Assembly: GCA_964351985.1 (NCBI GenBank)
Contig: CAYGPR010000002.1
Span: 124,001 to 188,000, forward strand
Direction of reading: 5' to 3'
Source of the DNA: Meishania sp964351985
GTDB taxonomy: Bacteria > Bacteroidota > Bacteroidia > Flavobacteriales > Flavobacteriaceae
Length of the DNA: 64,000 bases
In this document: one piece after another, positions 8,583 through 16,622 of the stretch
Layout of the letters: every line of letters starts with the position of its first letter
How positions within the stretch are numbered: position 1 is the stretch's first letter
The notes under the pieces: generated by a model
Database searches by the model: none
What the model was told of the DNA's origin: nothing
What the model saw: only the letters and a program-made list of their open reading frames with translations
Program-made: the position numbers and the translations under genes

Positions 8583-9800
8583 ATGAAACGTATTTTTCTC
8601 TTTTGTCTCTCAATGATATTCATATCATGCGAAAAAAAAGAAATATACCGTTTTGAAATTCAGGAGGACGGCGGTTTTTTGCAATCCGGGCCCGTTTCTA
8701 TGGAAATCAAGGATTTGGAGGATAAAAATCTAGAAAAACTCAACTTACTGCAAAATGGAAGCCTCGTTCCATTCCAAATAAAAGATGATAAAGTTTGGTT
8801 CGTTCACAATCCAAAAAATGGAACTTCATATAGTTTTGAGGAAACTTTCGATGAAAGTAGCGACGGAATATCGTTCAATACGGAAAAGCAAAACGGAAAC
8901 CTTCAACTGAAAATAGACGACAAGCCTTTGATCAGTTACCGTTACGAAATGACCTACCCACCCGAAGGAGTGGATTCCATTTTTAAAAAGTCAGGATATA
9001 TTCATCCTATTTTGACACCCAAAGGAGATACGTTGACACGAATTCAACCCCCCGATCATTATCATCATTATGGCCTGTGGGGGCCTTGGACCCACACTAG
9101 AATAGATACTACCCGCGTTGATTTTTGGAACCTCGGTGAAGGTATGGGCACCGTGCTTTTTAAAGAATTCAAAGACACCGATTCGGGGAATGTTTTCTCG
9201 TCGTTCACCGCAACACAAGAACATATCGATTTCAAATCCCAAGAAAGTCCGCAGGTAGCATTAAATGAAAATCTTGAGGTCAGTTTATGGAATTTGAATC
9301 GACCAGATCGCTACATGTTCGATTACAACACGACCTTCAATTCCACATTGGAAAATGGAATCTTATTTGAAGCTTATCGATATGGCGGCGGAATCGGCTT
9401 GCGCTTCAATGAAAGATGGAAAGCTGACAATTGTTCTGTCTTGACCTCGGAAGGAAAAGATCGACTAACCGCTGATGGCACCAACGCCCGTTGGTGTATT
9501 GTGTCAGGCGAATCTTCCGATGGCCAGGGCACTAATGGTATACTATTCATGAGCCATCCCGAAAATCGGATGCATCCAGAACCGATGCGTATTTGGCCCA
9601 TTGACGGCAACGGGGGTAGAGGTGATATGTTTTTTGAGTTTTGCCCGATACGTCATGAGGAGTGGAAAATAGAGCCTAATGAAGACTATAAACTCAATTA
9701 CAGGATGGTGGTCTTTGATGGCGAATTAAAAGCAGAGGAGGCCGAGGACTATTGGCAGGCTTTTGCAAATCCATCCGAAGTAAAAAAAGTTTCAAATTAA
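8583..9800 (+). CDS. DUF6807 (PmoA-like) lipoprotein
   Basis: The 405-residue protein has a lipoprotein signal ('LSMIFISCEKK'). The main domain shows the DUF6807 signature with clustered histidines ('PPDHYHHYGLWGPWTHTRID', about 155-175) and later 'YGGGIGLRFNERW', 'ARWCIVSG', 'MSHPENRMHPEPMRIWP'. The family is commonly named methane-oxygenase-like PmoA but is found in sugar-utilisation loci with Gfo/Idh/MocA proteins; its reaction is not established to my knowledge. The histidines suggest metal binding (inference). It lies 63 bp after susD in the same operon. Confidence 0.8.
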   Translation: MKRIFLFCLSMIFISCEKKEIYRFEIQEDGGFLQSGPVSMEIKDLEDKNLEKLNLLQNGSLVPFQIKDDKVWFVHNPKNGTSYSFEETFDESSDGISFNTEKQNGNLQLKIDDKPLISYRYEMTYPPEGVDSIFKKSGYIHPILTPKGDTLTRIQPPDHYHHYGLWGPWTHTRIDTTRVDFWNLGEGMGTVLFKEFKDTDSGNVFSSFTATQEHIDFKSQESPQVALNENLEVSLWNLNRPDRYMFDYNTTFNSTLENGILFEAYRYGGGIGLRFNERWKADNCSVLTSEGKDRLTADGTNARWCIVSGESSDGQGTNGILFMSHPENRMHPEPMRIWPIDGNGGRGDMFFEFCPIRHEEWKIEPNEDYKLNYRMVVFDGELKAEEAEDYWQAFANPSEVKKVSN

Positions 9801-9822
9801 AAAATAATCATACTTCTTATCA

Positions 9823-9841
9823 TTTCCCCTGCCGGGGGAAA
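9823..9841. repeat. small G+C-rich stem-loop (TTTCCCC-TGCCG-GGGGAAA)
   Basis: A perfect 7-bp stem with a 5-base loop lies between the DUF6807 gene and the following oxidoreductase. Similar purine/pyrimidine stem-loops occur at 25724-25743, 26768-26799 and 61620-61642, so this looks like a dispersed intergenic palindrome family rather than a specific terminator; it has no T-tract. Confidence 0.5.
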
Positions 9842-9910
9842 CGGGAAAGGAGGGCATCAAAAAATTATATGATTGTTTTTTAATATTATTTAAAAGTAAA
9901 ATCCAAACAT

Positions 9911-11287
9911 ATGCAACGAAGAAAATTTATAAACAGAACAGCTTTAGGTACAGCAGCAATGATGGGTTTCCCAAGTATTGTTCCAGCACATGTACTGGGC
10001 AAAGATGCCCCGAGCAACAAAATCAACATTGGTCAAATAGGTTGTGGGCGAATCGCTGTAAGCCATGACATGCACGATACTCTAAAATTTGATGACGCTC
10101 GAATCATGGCTGTCTGCGATTTAGATTCGATACGTGTAGATAAAGCAAAAGTTTTCGTGGACAAGGCCTATCAAGAAAAGACGGGCAAGGCAAAGTATAT
10201 GGATACCAAGACCTATAACGACTATCGTGAAATGCTCTTGAACAAAGATATTGATGCGGTGATGATCAGTACCCCGGATCACTGGCACTCACAGCCCGCC
10301 ATGGAGGCCGCCTTGGCCGGAAAAGATGTTTATCTTCAAAAACCGACTTCATTGACGGTAAAGGAGGGACAGCAACTCAGGGATGCGGTCAAACAAACGG
10401 GCGTTATTCTTCAAGTGGGTACCCAACAAAGGGCCATGCCGCAATTTCGGGTAGCCGCTGAATTGGTTAGGAACGGACGAATCGGGAAAGTACATACGGT
10501 TAAAATTGGACTTCCTGGCGACCCAGGTGGGCCGGAAGTTACCGAAATGGCCGTGCCCAGTAATTTGAATTTCGAGATGTGGTTGGGTTCCACGCCTGAA
10601 TTGCCATATAATGAAATTGGAGTGCATCCGCAAAACGATTATAGCCGACCGGGTTGGCTCAGGCACCGTAATTATGGGGCAGGCATGATTACCGGCTGGG
10701 GGCAACATCACTATGATTCGGCCGCATGGGGTATGAACACGGAACTGACCGGCCCGATTTCTGTAGAAGCCTTGGCGGAATTTCCGAAATCGGGTTTTTG
10801 GAACGTACACGGCGATTTCTTTGTCAAGCATGAGTATGAAAATGGAATGACCGTATATACCAGTGGTGGATATACGAACGGAATCCGTTATGAAGGCACC
10901 GATGGATGGATTTTTGTTTCGCGAGGAGATTATCAGGCTTCAGCCTCCGATCCGGTAGACCAAGAAAAGAGTGCCAAGGCCCTGAATGCCTCCGACCCAA
11001 AAATATTGGAATCCGTTATCGGTGAAAATGAAATCCATCTCGAAAAAATCGATGATCAACATGGTAACTGGTTGGAGTGTATCAAAACACGAAAGCAACC
11101 GATATCACCCATTGAAAAAGGTCACAAAGCATGCGCTATTTGCTTGATCAGTGACATCGCCATGCAATTTGACAGAAAACTCGAATGGGATCCCGAAAAC
11201 GAAGTTTTCATCAATGATGACGAGGCAAATGCCATGTTACATCGTGAACAAAGAAAACCGTACGGAACGGATTATGTTAAAGTTTAG
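9911..11287 (+). CDS. Tat-exported Gfo/Idh/MocA-family oxidoreductase
   Basis: The 458-residue protein starts with a twin-arginine signal ('MQRRKFINRTALGTAAMMGF'). The Rossmann dinucleotide site is 'INIGQIGCGRIAVSH' and the family lysine lies in 'DVYLQKPTSLTVKEG', where the usual E-K-P is Q-K-P. The second half has 'MITGWGQHHYDSAAWGMN', the substrate-side histidine region. Exported members with bound NAD(P) oxidise or epimerise sugars in the periplasm through keto intermediates. It sits between the DUF6807 gene and a second Gfo-like lipoprotein, in the LacI-controlled operon. The substrate is unknown. Confidence 0.9.
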   Translation: MQRRKFINRTALGTAAMMGFPSIVPAHVLGKDAPSNKINIGQIGCGRIAVSHDMHDTLKFDDARIMAVCDLDSIRVDKAKVFVDKAYQEKTGKAKYMDTKTYNDYREMLLNKDIDAVMISTPDHWHSQPAMEAALAGKDVYLQKPTSLTVKEGQQLRDAVKQTGVILQVGTQQRAMPQFRVAAELVRNGRIGKVHTVKIGLPGDPGGPEVTEMAVPSNLNFEMWLGSTPELPYNEIGVHPQNDYSRPGWLRHRNYGAGMITGWGQHHYDSAAWGMNTELTGPISVEALAEFPKSGFWNVHGDFFVKHEYENGMTVYTSGGYTNGIRYEGTDGWIFVSRGDYQASASDPVDQEKSAKALNASDPKILESVIGENEIHLEKIDDQHGNWLECIKTRKQPISPIEKGHKACAICLISDIAMQFDRKLEWDPENEVFINDDEANAMLHREQRKPYGTDYVKV

Positions 11288-11322
11288 CAATAAGCCCAAT
11301 GAAAAGGTAAATTTTTAGGCTT

Positions 11323-11512
11323 CCCTCTTTAGAAAAAGAGGAAAAAATTTGGCTTTACCAAATAGGGGAGTTTGATCCGCAAACTTGCTCAGGTATCCTT
11401 GGTTTTTTAGAAAGATGGTATTGTAAAACACTGATTGAGCAACTGCACGTGAGCAAGTTACGGGTCAAACTCCTTGTCAGCAAAGCTGCCACTCCTCTTT
11501 TTCTAAAGAGGG
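11323..11512. repeat. 190-bp imperfect palindromic element (MITE-like)
   Basis: The ends 11323-11342 and 11493-11512 are perfect 20-bp inverted repeats, each itself a small stem (CCTCTTT...AAAGAGG type). Inside, GGAGTTTGATCCGCAAACTT (from about 11376) and its near reverse complement (to about 11473) extend the pairing, giving arms of about 65 bases round a spacer of about 60 bases. No open reading frame of note lies inside. It fills most of the gap between two Gfo-type genes. Confidence 0.65.
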
Positions 11513-11552
11513 GGGCAAAAGAAAAGTATAATTTATCAATTAATTGTACCAC

Positions 11553-12929
11553 ATGAAATATACAGCCATTACCGCTTTACTTTTAATCTGCCTCTCCTGC
11601 GGAGAAAAAAAGTCGGATGAAAAGGTAACGGAAGAAACTTCTGAAAAGGTCAGGCTCATGACCCTCGACCCCGGCCATTTTCATGCCGCACTGGTGCAAA
11701 AGACAATGTACGACCAAGTGGATTCCACGATATATGTTTTTGCTCCCGATGGTCCGGAGGTGCAAGATTTTTTAAATAAAATCGAGTCGTACAATTCCCG
11801 GGAAGAATCTCCAACAAAATGGAAGGTGGAACAATATTTCGGTGGTGACTATCTGGAAAAAATGATCGGCGATAAACCTGGCAACGTGATGGTGGTCGCG
11901 GGTAAGAATTCGAAAAAAATAGATTACATCCTCGCAGCCGTAAAAGCAGGTCTGAACGTGTATGCTGATAAACCGCTCGTAATAAATCCGCAAGGTTTTG
12001 AAAAGTTGAAGGAAGCTTTTAAAATTGCCAAAGAGAACGATGTCTTGATCTACGATATAATGACGGAGCGTTTTGAGTCCACGACGGCTTTACAGAAATT
12101 GCTCTCCACAGTTCCGGAAGTTTTCGGAGAATTGGTCGATGGGGGTCCTGATGCGCCCGCCATTAGTAAAGAGAGCGTGCATCATTTTTTTAAATATGTT
12201 TCGGGCCAGCCTTTGGTGCGTCCGCCGTGGTTTTTTGATGTAAATGAAGAGGGCGATGGAATCGTTGATGTAACTACCCATTTGGTCGATTTGGTTCAGT
12301 GGGAGGCATTTCCCGGAGAGGTCATCGACTCAACCGATATAGAAATGATCAGTGCCAAACGCTGGCCGACGATTATGAGCAAAGAAGAATTCCAAAAAGT
12401 TACCGGACTGCAAGAATTCCCCGATTATCTGCAGAAGGATATCGTAGACGGAAATCTGCACGTGTATTGCAATGGGGAAATGATCTATAAAATTAAGGGA
12501 AAACATGCCAAGGTTTCTGTCATCTGGAATTACCAAGCTCCCGAAGGAACGGGTGACACCCATTACAGCATCATGCGCGGTACAAAGAGTAATCTGGTCA
12601 TTAAACAGGGTGCCGAGGAAAATTTTAAGGCAGCGTTGTATATTGAACCAATCGATGTTGATAGCTTCGAAGGGAAATTAAAAAACGTGCTTGAAACCAC
12701 AATCGGACAGAAATTCCCTGGAACGACAGCTGAAAAAATTTCCGGAGGGATGTGGAAAATAAACCTCCCAGATGAATTTAAAATCGGTCATGAAGTCCAT
12801 TTTGCACAGGTTACGGAAAATTATTTAAAATATTTGGAGGCCGGCGAACTTCCCGACTGGGAAGTGCCGAATATGATAACAAAATACTACACGACCATTG
12901 AAGCCTATAAAATGGCAAAAGGAGAATGA
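11553..12929 (+). CDS. Gfo/Idh/MocA-like lipoprotein with putative-oxidoreductase C-terminal domain
   Basis: I chose the ATG at 11553 over a TTG nine bases upstream because it gives a clean lipoprotein signal ('MKYTAITALLLICLSCGEKK', 458 residues). The fold resembles Gfo/Idh/MocA: a conserved lysine motif reads 'NVYADKPLVINPQG' and 'GDGIVDVTTHLVDLVQWEAF' resembles the substrate domain. The usual N-terminal glycine-rich nucleotide motif is absent; the first strand is instead followed by 'LDPGHFHAALVQ'. It may bind nucleotide differently or be non-redox. It follows the Tat-exported Gfo enzyme and probably acts in the same compartment on the same sugar. Confidence 0.75.
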   Translation: MKYTAITALLLICLSCGEKKSDEKVTEETSEKVRLMTLDPGHFHAALVQKTMYDQVDSTIYVFAPDGPEVQDFLNKIESYNSREESPTKWKVEQYFGGDYLEKMIGDKPGNVMVVAGKNSKKIDYILAAVKAGLNVYADKPLVINPQGFEKLKEAFKIAKENDVLIYDIMTERFESTTALQKLLSTVPEVFGELVDGGPDAPAISKESVHHFFKYVSGQPLVRPPWFFDVNEEGDGIVDVTTHLVDLVQWEAFPGEVIDSTDIEMISAKRWPTIMSKEEFQKVTGLQEFPDYLQKDIVDGNLHVYCNGEMIYKIKGKHAKVSVIWNYQAPEGTGDTHYSIMRGTKSNLVIKQGAEENFKAALYIEPIDVDSFEGKLKNVLETTIGQKFPGTTAEKISGGMWKINLPDEFKIGHEVHFAQVTENYLKYLEAGELPDWEVPNMITKYYTTIEAYKMAKGE

Positions 12930-12930
12930 T

Positions 12931-13752
12931 ATGGAAAACAACCAATTTTTACTAGTGAACAAATGCTATGCCTTGTCGGGTGCTACCGGTGCTTTGGGAG
13001 GTTCTATCGCAACGTATTTAGTGCAAAATGGGGCAAAAGTGGTATTGCTAGGAAGGTCCCCCGAAAAATTGGATAAGAAAGTTGAGGAACTAGATACCAT
13101 TGCGTCAGGGAAAACGTCTGCCTATGTTGTCGATTTATTAAATGAAGACGAGTTAAGGAGTACCAAGGATAAAATCGCCTCCGAAATCGGTATGATAGAT
13201 GGCTTGGTGAACTTGGCAGGAGGTAATATTCCGGGGGCAACGCTAAAACCAGATCAGACCATTCATGATATTGCAATCGACGATACGCGTAAAGTAGTCG
13301 ACATCAACTTGTTCGGTACCGTACTCCCCACCATTATTTTAAGCGAGTTGATGGTAAAGCAGAAGCAGGGTTCTATCGTCAATATATCTTCGATGGCAGC
13401 GAAACAAACCATATCAAGGGTCTTGGGTTACTCCATGGCCAAAGCCGGAATCGATATTTTCACAAAATGGATGGCCAATGAGCTAGCCTCGAAACATGGC
13501 GATAAAATTCGCGTAAATGCAATCGCCCCTGGCTTTTTTATTGGTAACCAGAACAGAAGGTTATTGACCAACGAAGACGGGTCTTATACGGAAAGAGGAA
13601 ACGATATTATAAAAAATACCCCGATGGGCCGTTTTGGCGATGCCTCCGAATTGAATGGCATGGTGCATTATTTGCTTTGCGATGCTTCCAGTTTTGTGAC
13701 CGGTGGAATTTTTGATGTTGATGGAGGCTTCAGTTCGTTTTCGGGCGTTTAG
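12931..13752 (+). CDS. uxuB: SDR-family D-mannonate oxidoreductase (UxuB/YjmF-type)
   Basis: The start is the ATG at 12931, preceded by GGAGAATGAT; the longer frame from a TTG at 12898 overlaps the previous gene. The 273-residue protein has a Rossmann motif 'SGATGALGGSIATYL', 'NLAGGN', and the SDR catalytic Ser-Tyr-Lys ('NISSM', 'YSMAKAG'). The C-terminal pattern 'APGFFIGNQNRRLL...TERG...TPMGRFG...FSSFSGV' is characteristic of the short-chain UxuB group that reduces D-fructuronate to D-mannonate. It works with UxaC, encoded at the end of the same operon. UxuA, which would act next, is not in the window. Confidence 0.8.
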   Translation: MENNQFLLVNKCYALSGATGALGGSIATYLVQNGAKVVLLGRSPEKLDKKVEELDTIASGKTSAYVVDLLNEDELRSTKDKIASEIGMIDGLVNLAGGNIPGATLKPDQTIHDIAIDDTRKVVDINLFGTVLPTIILSELMVKQKQGSIVNISSMAAKQTISRVLGYSMAKAGIDIFTKWMANELASKHGDKIRVNAIAPGFFIGNQNRRLLTNEDGSYTERGNDIIKNTPMGRFGDASELNGMVHYLLCDASSFVTGGIFDVDGGFSSFSGV

Positions 13753-13809
13753 ACTTCCGATTACATAATTATCTATTTATTTGGCATCAAATGAATATAT
13801 TTAGAGCTT

Positions 13810-14820
13810 ATGCAGAACGATTCCATGATATATAAGATCGCCAAAAAATTATTTTTGAGTGTTTTCTCCTTCTTGATTTTGAGCATCCTGATGGTTTCCT
13901 GTAGAACAAGTAAAGATGCGAAAACCTTGTTTTTTGCGCATTCCCTTCCCATAACACACCCTGTTCATTTAGGCATTCTTGAAATGCAAAAATCCTTGAG
14001 TGAAAAATCAGGAGGCAAACTTCAGATAAAGATTTTTCCCGATGGCCAATTGGGTACCGAACGTGAAGTGCTGGAACTGCTTCAAATAGGTAGTATTGCC
14101 TTAACAAAGGTCAGTGCGGCATCGATGTCGAATTTTGCTCCTGAATATGGTGTTTTGGGCGTGCCCTATCTTTTTAGGGACAGCGAGCATCTTTTTGAAG
14201 TATTAGAAGGTGATATCGGCAAAGGAATTTTAGCAGGAGGAACTGAATATCTACTTCGTGGACTCTGTTTTTACGATGCCGGAAGCCGTAGTTTTTATAC
14301 CGCTGCCGAACCCGTAAAAACCCCGGAAGATCTGAAAGGATTAAAGATTCGTGTTATGAACGATCAAATGTCGGTCAATATGGTCAATGCCCTTGGAGCT
14401 TCTGCGACGCCAATGGCCTACGGTGAATTGTATACGGCCTTGCAACAGCGTGTAGTGGATGGCGCAGAAAATAATATACCCTCGTTTGTTACCTCGAACC
14501 ACTATGAAATTTGTAAATACTATTCAATTGATGAGCATACATTAACGCCCGATGTTGTGGTCATTGGAACGAAATATTGGGATAACCTAACCGACCAGGA
14601 AAAAGAATGGTTACAAGCGGCGGCCAAAGAAAGTGTTGAAAAACAAAAGCGGTTTTGGAAAGAGACAATTGCCGAGAACATGAAGGTGTTGGAAGCGGCC
14701 AATGTGCAGTTTTTCGAACCCGATAAGTCCCTGTTTTCTGAAAAGGCCAAAGTCGTCACGGAAGAATTGATGAAAGACCCGAAAATGGGGAGTCTGATAG
14801 AAAAAATAAAAAAACAGTAA
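13810..14820 (+). CDS. TRAP transporter substrate-binding lipoprotein (DctP family)
   Basis: The 336-residue protein carries a lipoprotein signal ('LILSILMVSCRTSKDAK') and the DctP/TeaA fold: 'LFFAHSLPITHPVHLGILEMQKSLSEKSGGKLQIKIFPDGQLG', 'DLKGLKIRVMNDQMSVNMVNALGASATPMAYGELYTALQQRVVDGAENN'. The arginine in 'GLKIRV' is the usual carboxylate-binding residue. Lipid anchoring on the inner or periplasmic face of a membrane is inferred. An in-frame ATG at 13825 is an alternative start. With uxuB and uxaC in the same operon, the ligand is probably a hexuronate such as glucuronate or galacturonate. Confidence 0.93.
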   Translation: MQNDSMIYKIAKKLFLSVFSFLILSILMVSCRTSKDAKTLFFAHSLPITHPVHLGILEMQKSLSEKSGGKLQIKIFPDGQLGTEREVLELLQIGSIALTKVSAASMSNFAPEYGVLGVPYLFRDSEHLFEVLEGDIGKGILAGGTEYLLRGLCFYDAGSRSFYTAAEPVKTPEDLKGLKIRVMNDQMSVNMVNALGASATPMAYGELYTALQQRVVDGAENNIPSFVTSNHYEICKYYSIDEHTLTPDVVVIGTKYWDNLTDQEKEWLQAAAKESVEKQKRFWKETIAENMKVLEAANVQFFEPDKSLFSEKAKVVTEELMKDPKMGSLIEKIKKQ

Positions 14821-15309
14821 ATGGAAAAAATGTACGTCGCCCTGAACAAGGCTATCGAGACATTTTTGGTCGTCATTTTTGGTTTGTTGGTACTCGATGT
14901 GGTCTGGCAAGTCGTATCGCGTTATGTAATCGGTCAATCCAGTTCGTTTACGGAGGAGTTCGCCCGCTTTGCATTGATTTGGTTGACCGTTTTAGGCGCG
15001 GCATACATCAACGGACAGCAAGAAGGACATCTTTCGATGGATTTTCTACTCTCGAAACTTCCCAAGGAAAAAAGATTCAGAAGACAGCGGATCATTCAGA
15101 TTATTATGGCACTTTTTGCCCTCGTGGTCATGATCATTGGAGGTGGGAATTTGGTGTACACAACCTTGACATTGGGCCAGATATCTCCGGCTCTAAATGT
15201 TCCCTTGGGCTTTGTCTATGCCATTGTTCCAATTAGCGGATTGATTATCATTTTCTTTTCCATCTATCATTATCGAAAAACCTTTAATACCACTTCGAAT
15301 GAGTATTGA
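14821..15309 (+). CDS. TRAP transporter small permease (DctQ family)
   Basis: The 162-residue protein has four predicted membrane helices ('FLVVIFGLLVLDVVWQVVSRYVIG', 'FARFALIWLTVLGAAYI', 'IIQIIMALFALVVMIIGGGNLV', 'VPLGFVYAIVPISGLIIIFFSIY') and the family motif 'SFTEEFARFALIWL'. Its ATG directly follows the dctP stop, and its end overlaps dctM by 11 bp, so the three subunits are translated together. Confidence 0.93.
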   Translation: MEKMYVALNKAIETFLVVIFGLLVLDVVWQVVSRYVIGQSSSFTEEFARFALIWLTVLGAAYINGQQEGHLSMDFLLSKLPKEKRFRRQRIIQIIMALFALVVMIIGGGNLVYTTLTLGQISPALNVPLGFVYAIVPISGLIIIFFSIYHYRKTFNTTSNEY

Positions 15310-16609
15310 GACTATAAGCATCCTAGTTCTGTTCCTGAGTTTTTTCGCACTATTGGCCTATGGTGTGCCAGTGGCCTATGCCATCGGAATTTCCTCGACG
15401 CTGACATTGATACTCAATATGATTTTCATGCCCTCGGTGACGACGATCAGTCAACGTATGACAACGGGTATCGATAATTTTGCACTTTTGGCTATTCCGT
15501 TCTTCATATTGGCAGGGGAAATTATGAATCGGGGAGGTATTGCAGATCGCCTGATTGCTTTTGCAAAATCACTTATAGGAAGTTTCCCTGGAGGTCTTGC
15601 TTTTGTAAATATTATTTCGGCGATGTTGTTCGGTGCGATTTCAGGTTCCGCCATTGCAGCGGCATCGGCCATAGGAAGCACGCTAACCGATAAAATGGTT
15701 GATGAAGGCTATCCAAGGGAATATTGTGCGGCGGTTAACATTACATCATCCACGACGGGATTATTGATTCCCCCGAGCAACGTGCTCATTATTTTTGCAC
15801 TGGCAAGTGGGGGCACATCCTCCGTTGCGGCCTTATTTATTGCTGGATACATCCCTGGAATTTTAGTTGGCCTCGCCATCATGATTATGGTATATATTTA
15901 TGCCATTCGCAAAGATTTACCAAGAGCGCCTAGGGTCGGTTTCAACCAACTTTTCCGTGATTTTGGGAGGGCTTTTTTAAGCTTGACCTTGCTCGTAGTC
16001 GTGGTGGGTGGAATCGTAGGTGGAATATTTACCGCGACCGAGGCCGCGGCCATTGCGGTGGTGTATGCCGTCTTATTGGGATTCTACAATAGGCAATTGA
16101 AGTTTTCTGATTTTCGTCCGATTTTGCTCAAAAGCGCAAAAACAACGGCCATAGTAATGTTCTTGATTTCAACTTCGATGGCGATGTCTTGGTTGTTTTC
16201 TTTTGAATCCATTCCGCAGAACCTTACCGGATTTTTATTGAAATCGGTTAAGAATCCGTTAGTGGTGTTGCTCTTTATAAACATTACCCTTTTGATTGTC
16301 GGTACTTTTATGGATATGACCCCCGCCGTGCTTATCTTTACTCCCATCTTTTTACCCGTGGTCATGGCTTTGGGAATGCACCCTGTTCAGTTCGGGATGA
16401 TTATTGTTTTGAACCTGTGTATAGGTGTTTGTACCCCACCCGTAGGAACCTTACTTTTTGTAGGTAGTGGAGTGGCGAACGTTCCCGTTACCAAAGTCAT
16501 AAAACCCCTGTTGCCATTGTTGGGCATTATGGTGCTAGTATTGATGCTGTTGACCTATATCCCCGAACTTTCCCTATGGATGCCAAGATTTTTTGGCTTG
16601 ATCGATTAA
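15299..16609 (+). CDS. TRAP transporter large permease (DctM family)
   Basis: The 436-residue protein is made of about twelve hydrophobic helices and has the DctM signature 'LLAIPFFILAGEIMNRGGIADRLIAFA', 'AMLFGAISGSAIAAASAIGS', 'TSSTTGLLIPPSNVLIIFALASGG' and 'NLCIGVCTPPVGTLLFVGSGVA'. It forms the ion-coupled transport channel with the small permease. The overlap with dctQ and the position before uxaC support hexuronate import. Confidence 0.96.
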   Translation: MSIETISILVLFLSFFALLAYGVPVAYAIGISSTLTLILNMIFMPSVTTISQRMTTGIDNFALLAIPFFILAGEIMNRGGIADRLIAFAKSLIGSFPGGLAFVNIISAMLFGAISGSAIAAASAIGSTLTDKMVDEGYPREYCAAVNITSSTTGLLIPPSNVLIIFALASGGTSSVAALFIAGYIPGILVGLAIMIMVYIYAIRKDLPRAPRVGFNQLFRDFGRAFLSLTLLVVVVGGIVGGIFTATEAAAIAVVYAVLLGFYNRQLKFSDFRPILLKSAKTTAIVMFLISTSMAMSWLFSFESIPQNLTGFLLKSVKNPLVVLLFINITLLIVGTFMDMTPAVLIFTPIFLPVVMALGMHPVQFGMIIVLNLCIGVCTPPVGTLLFVGSGVANVPVTKVIKPLLPLLGIMVLVLMLLTYIPELSLWMPRFFGLID

Positions 16610-16622
16610 TGTATTGAAGAAA

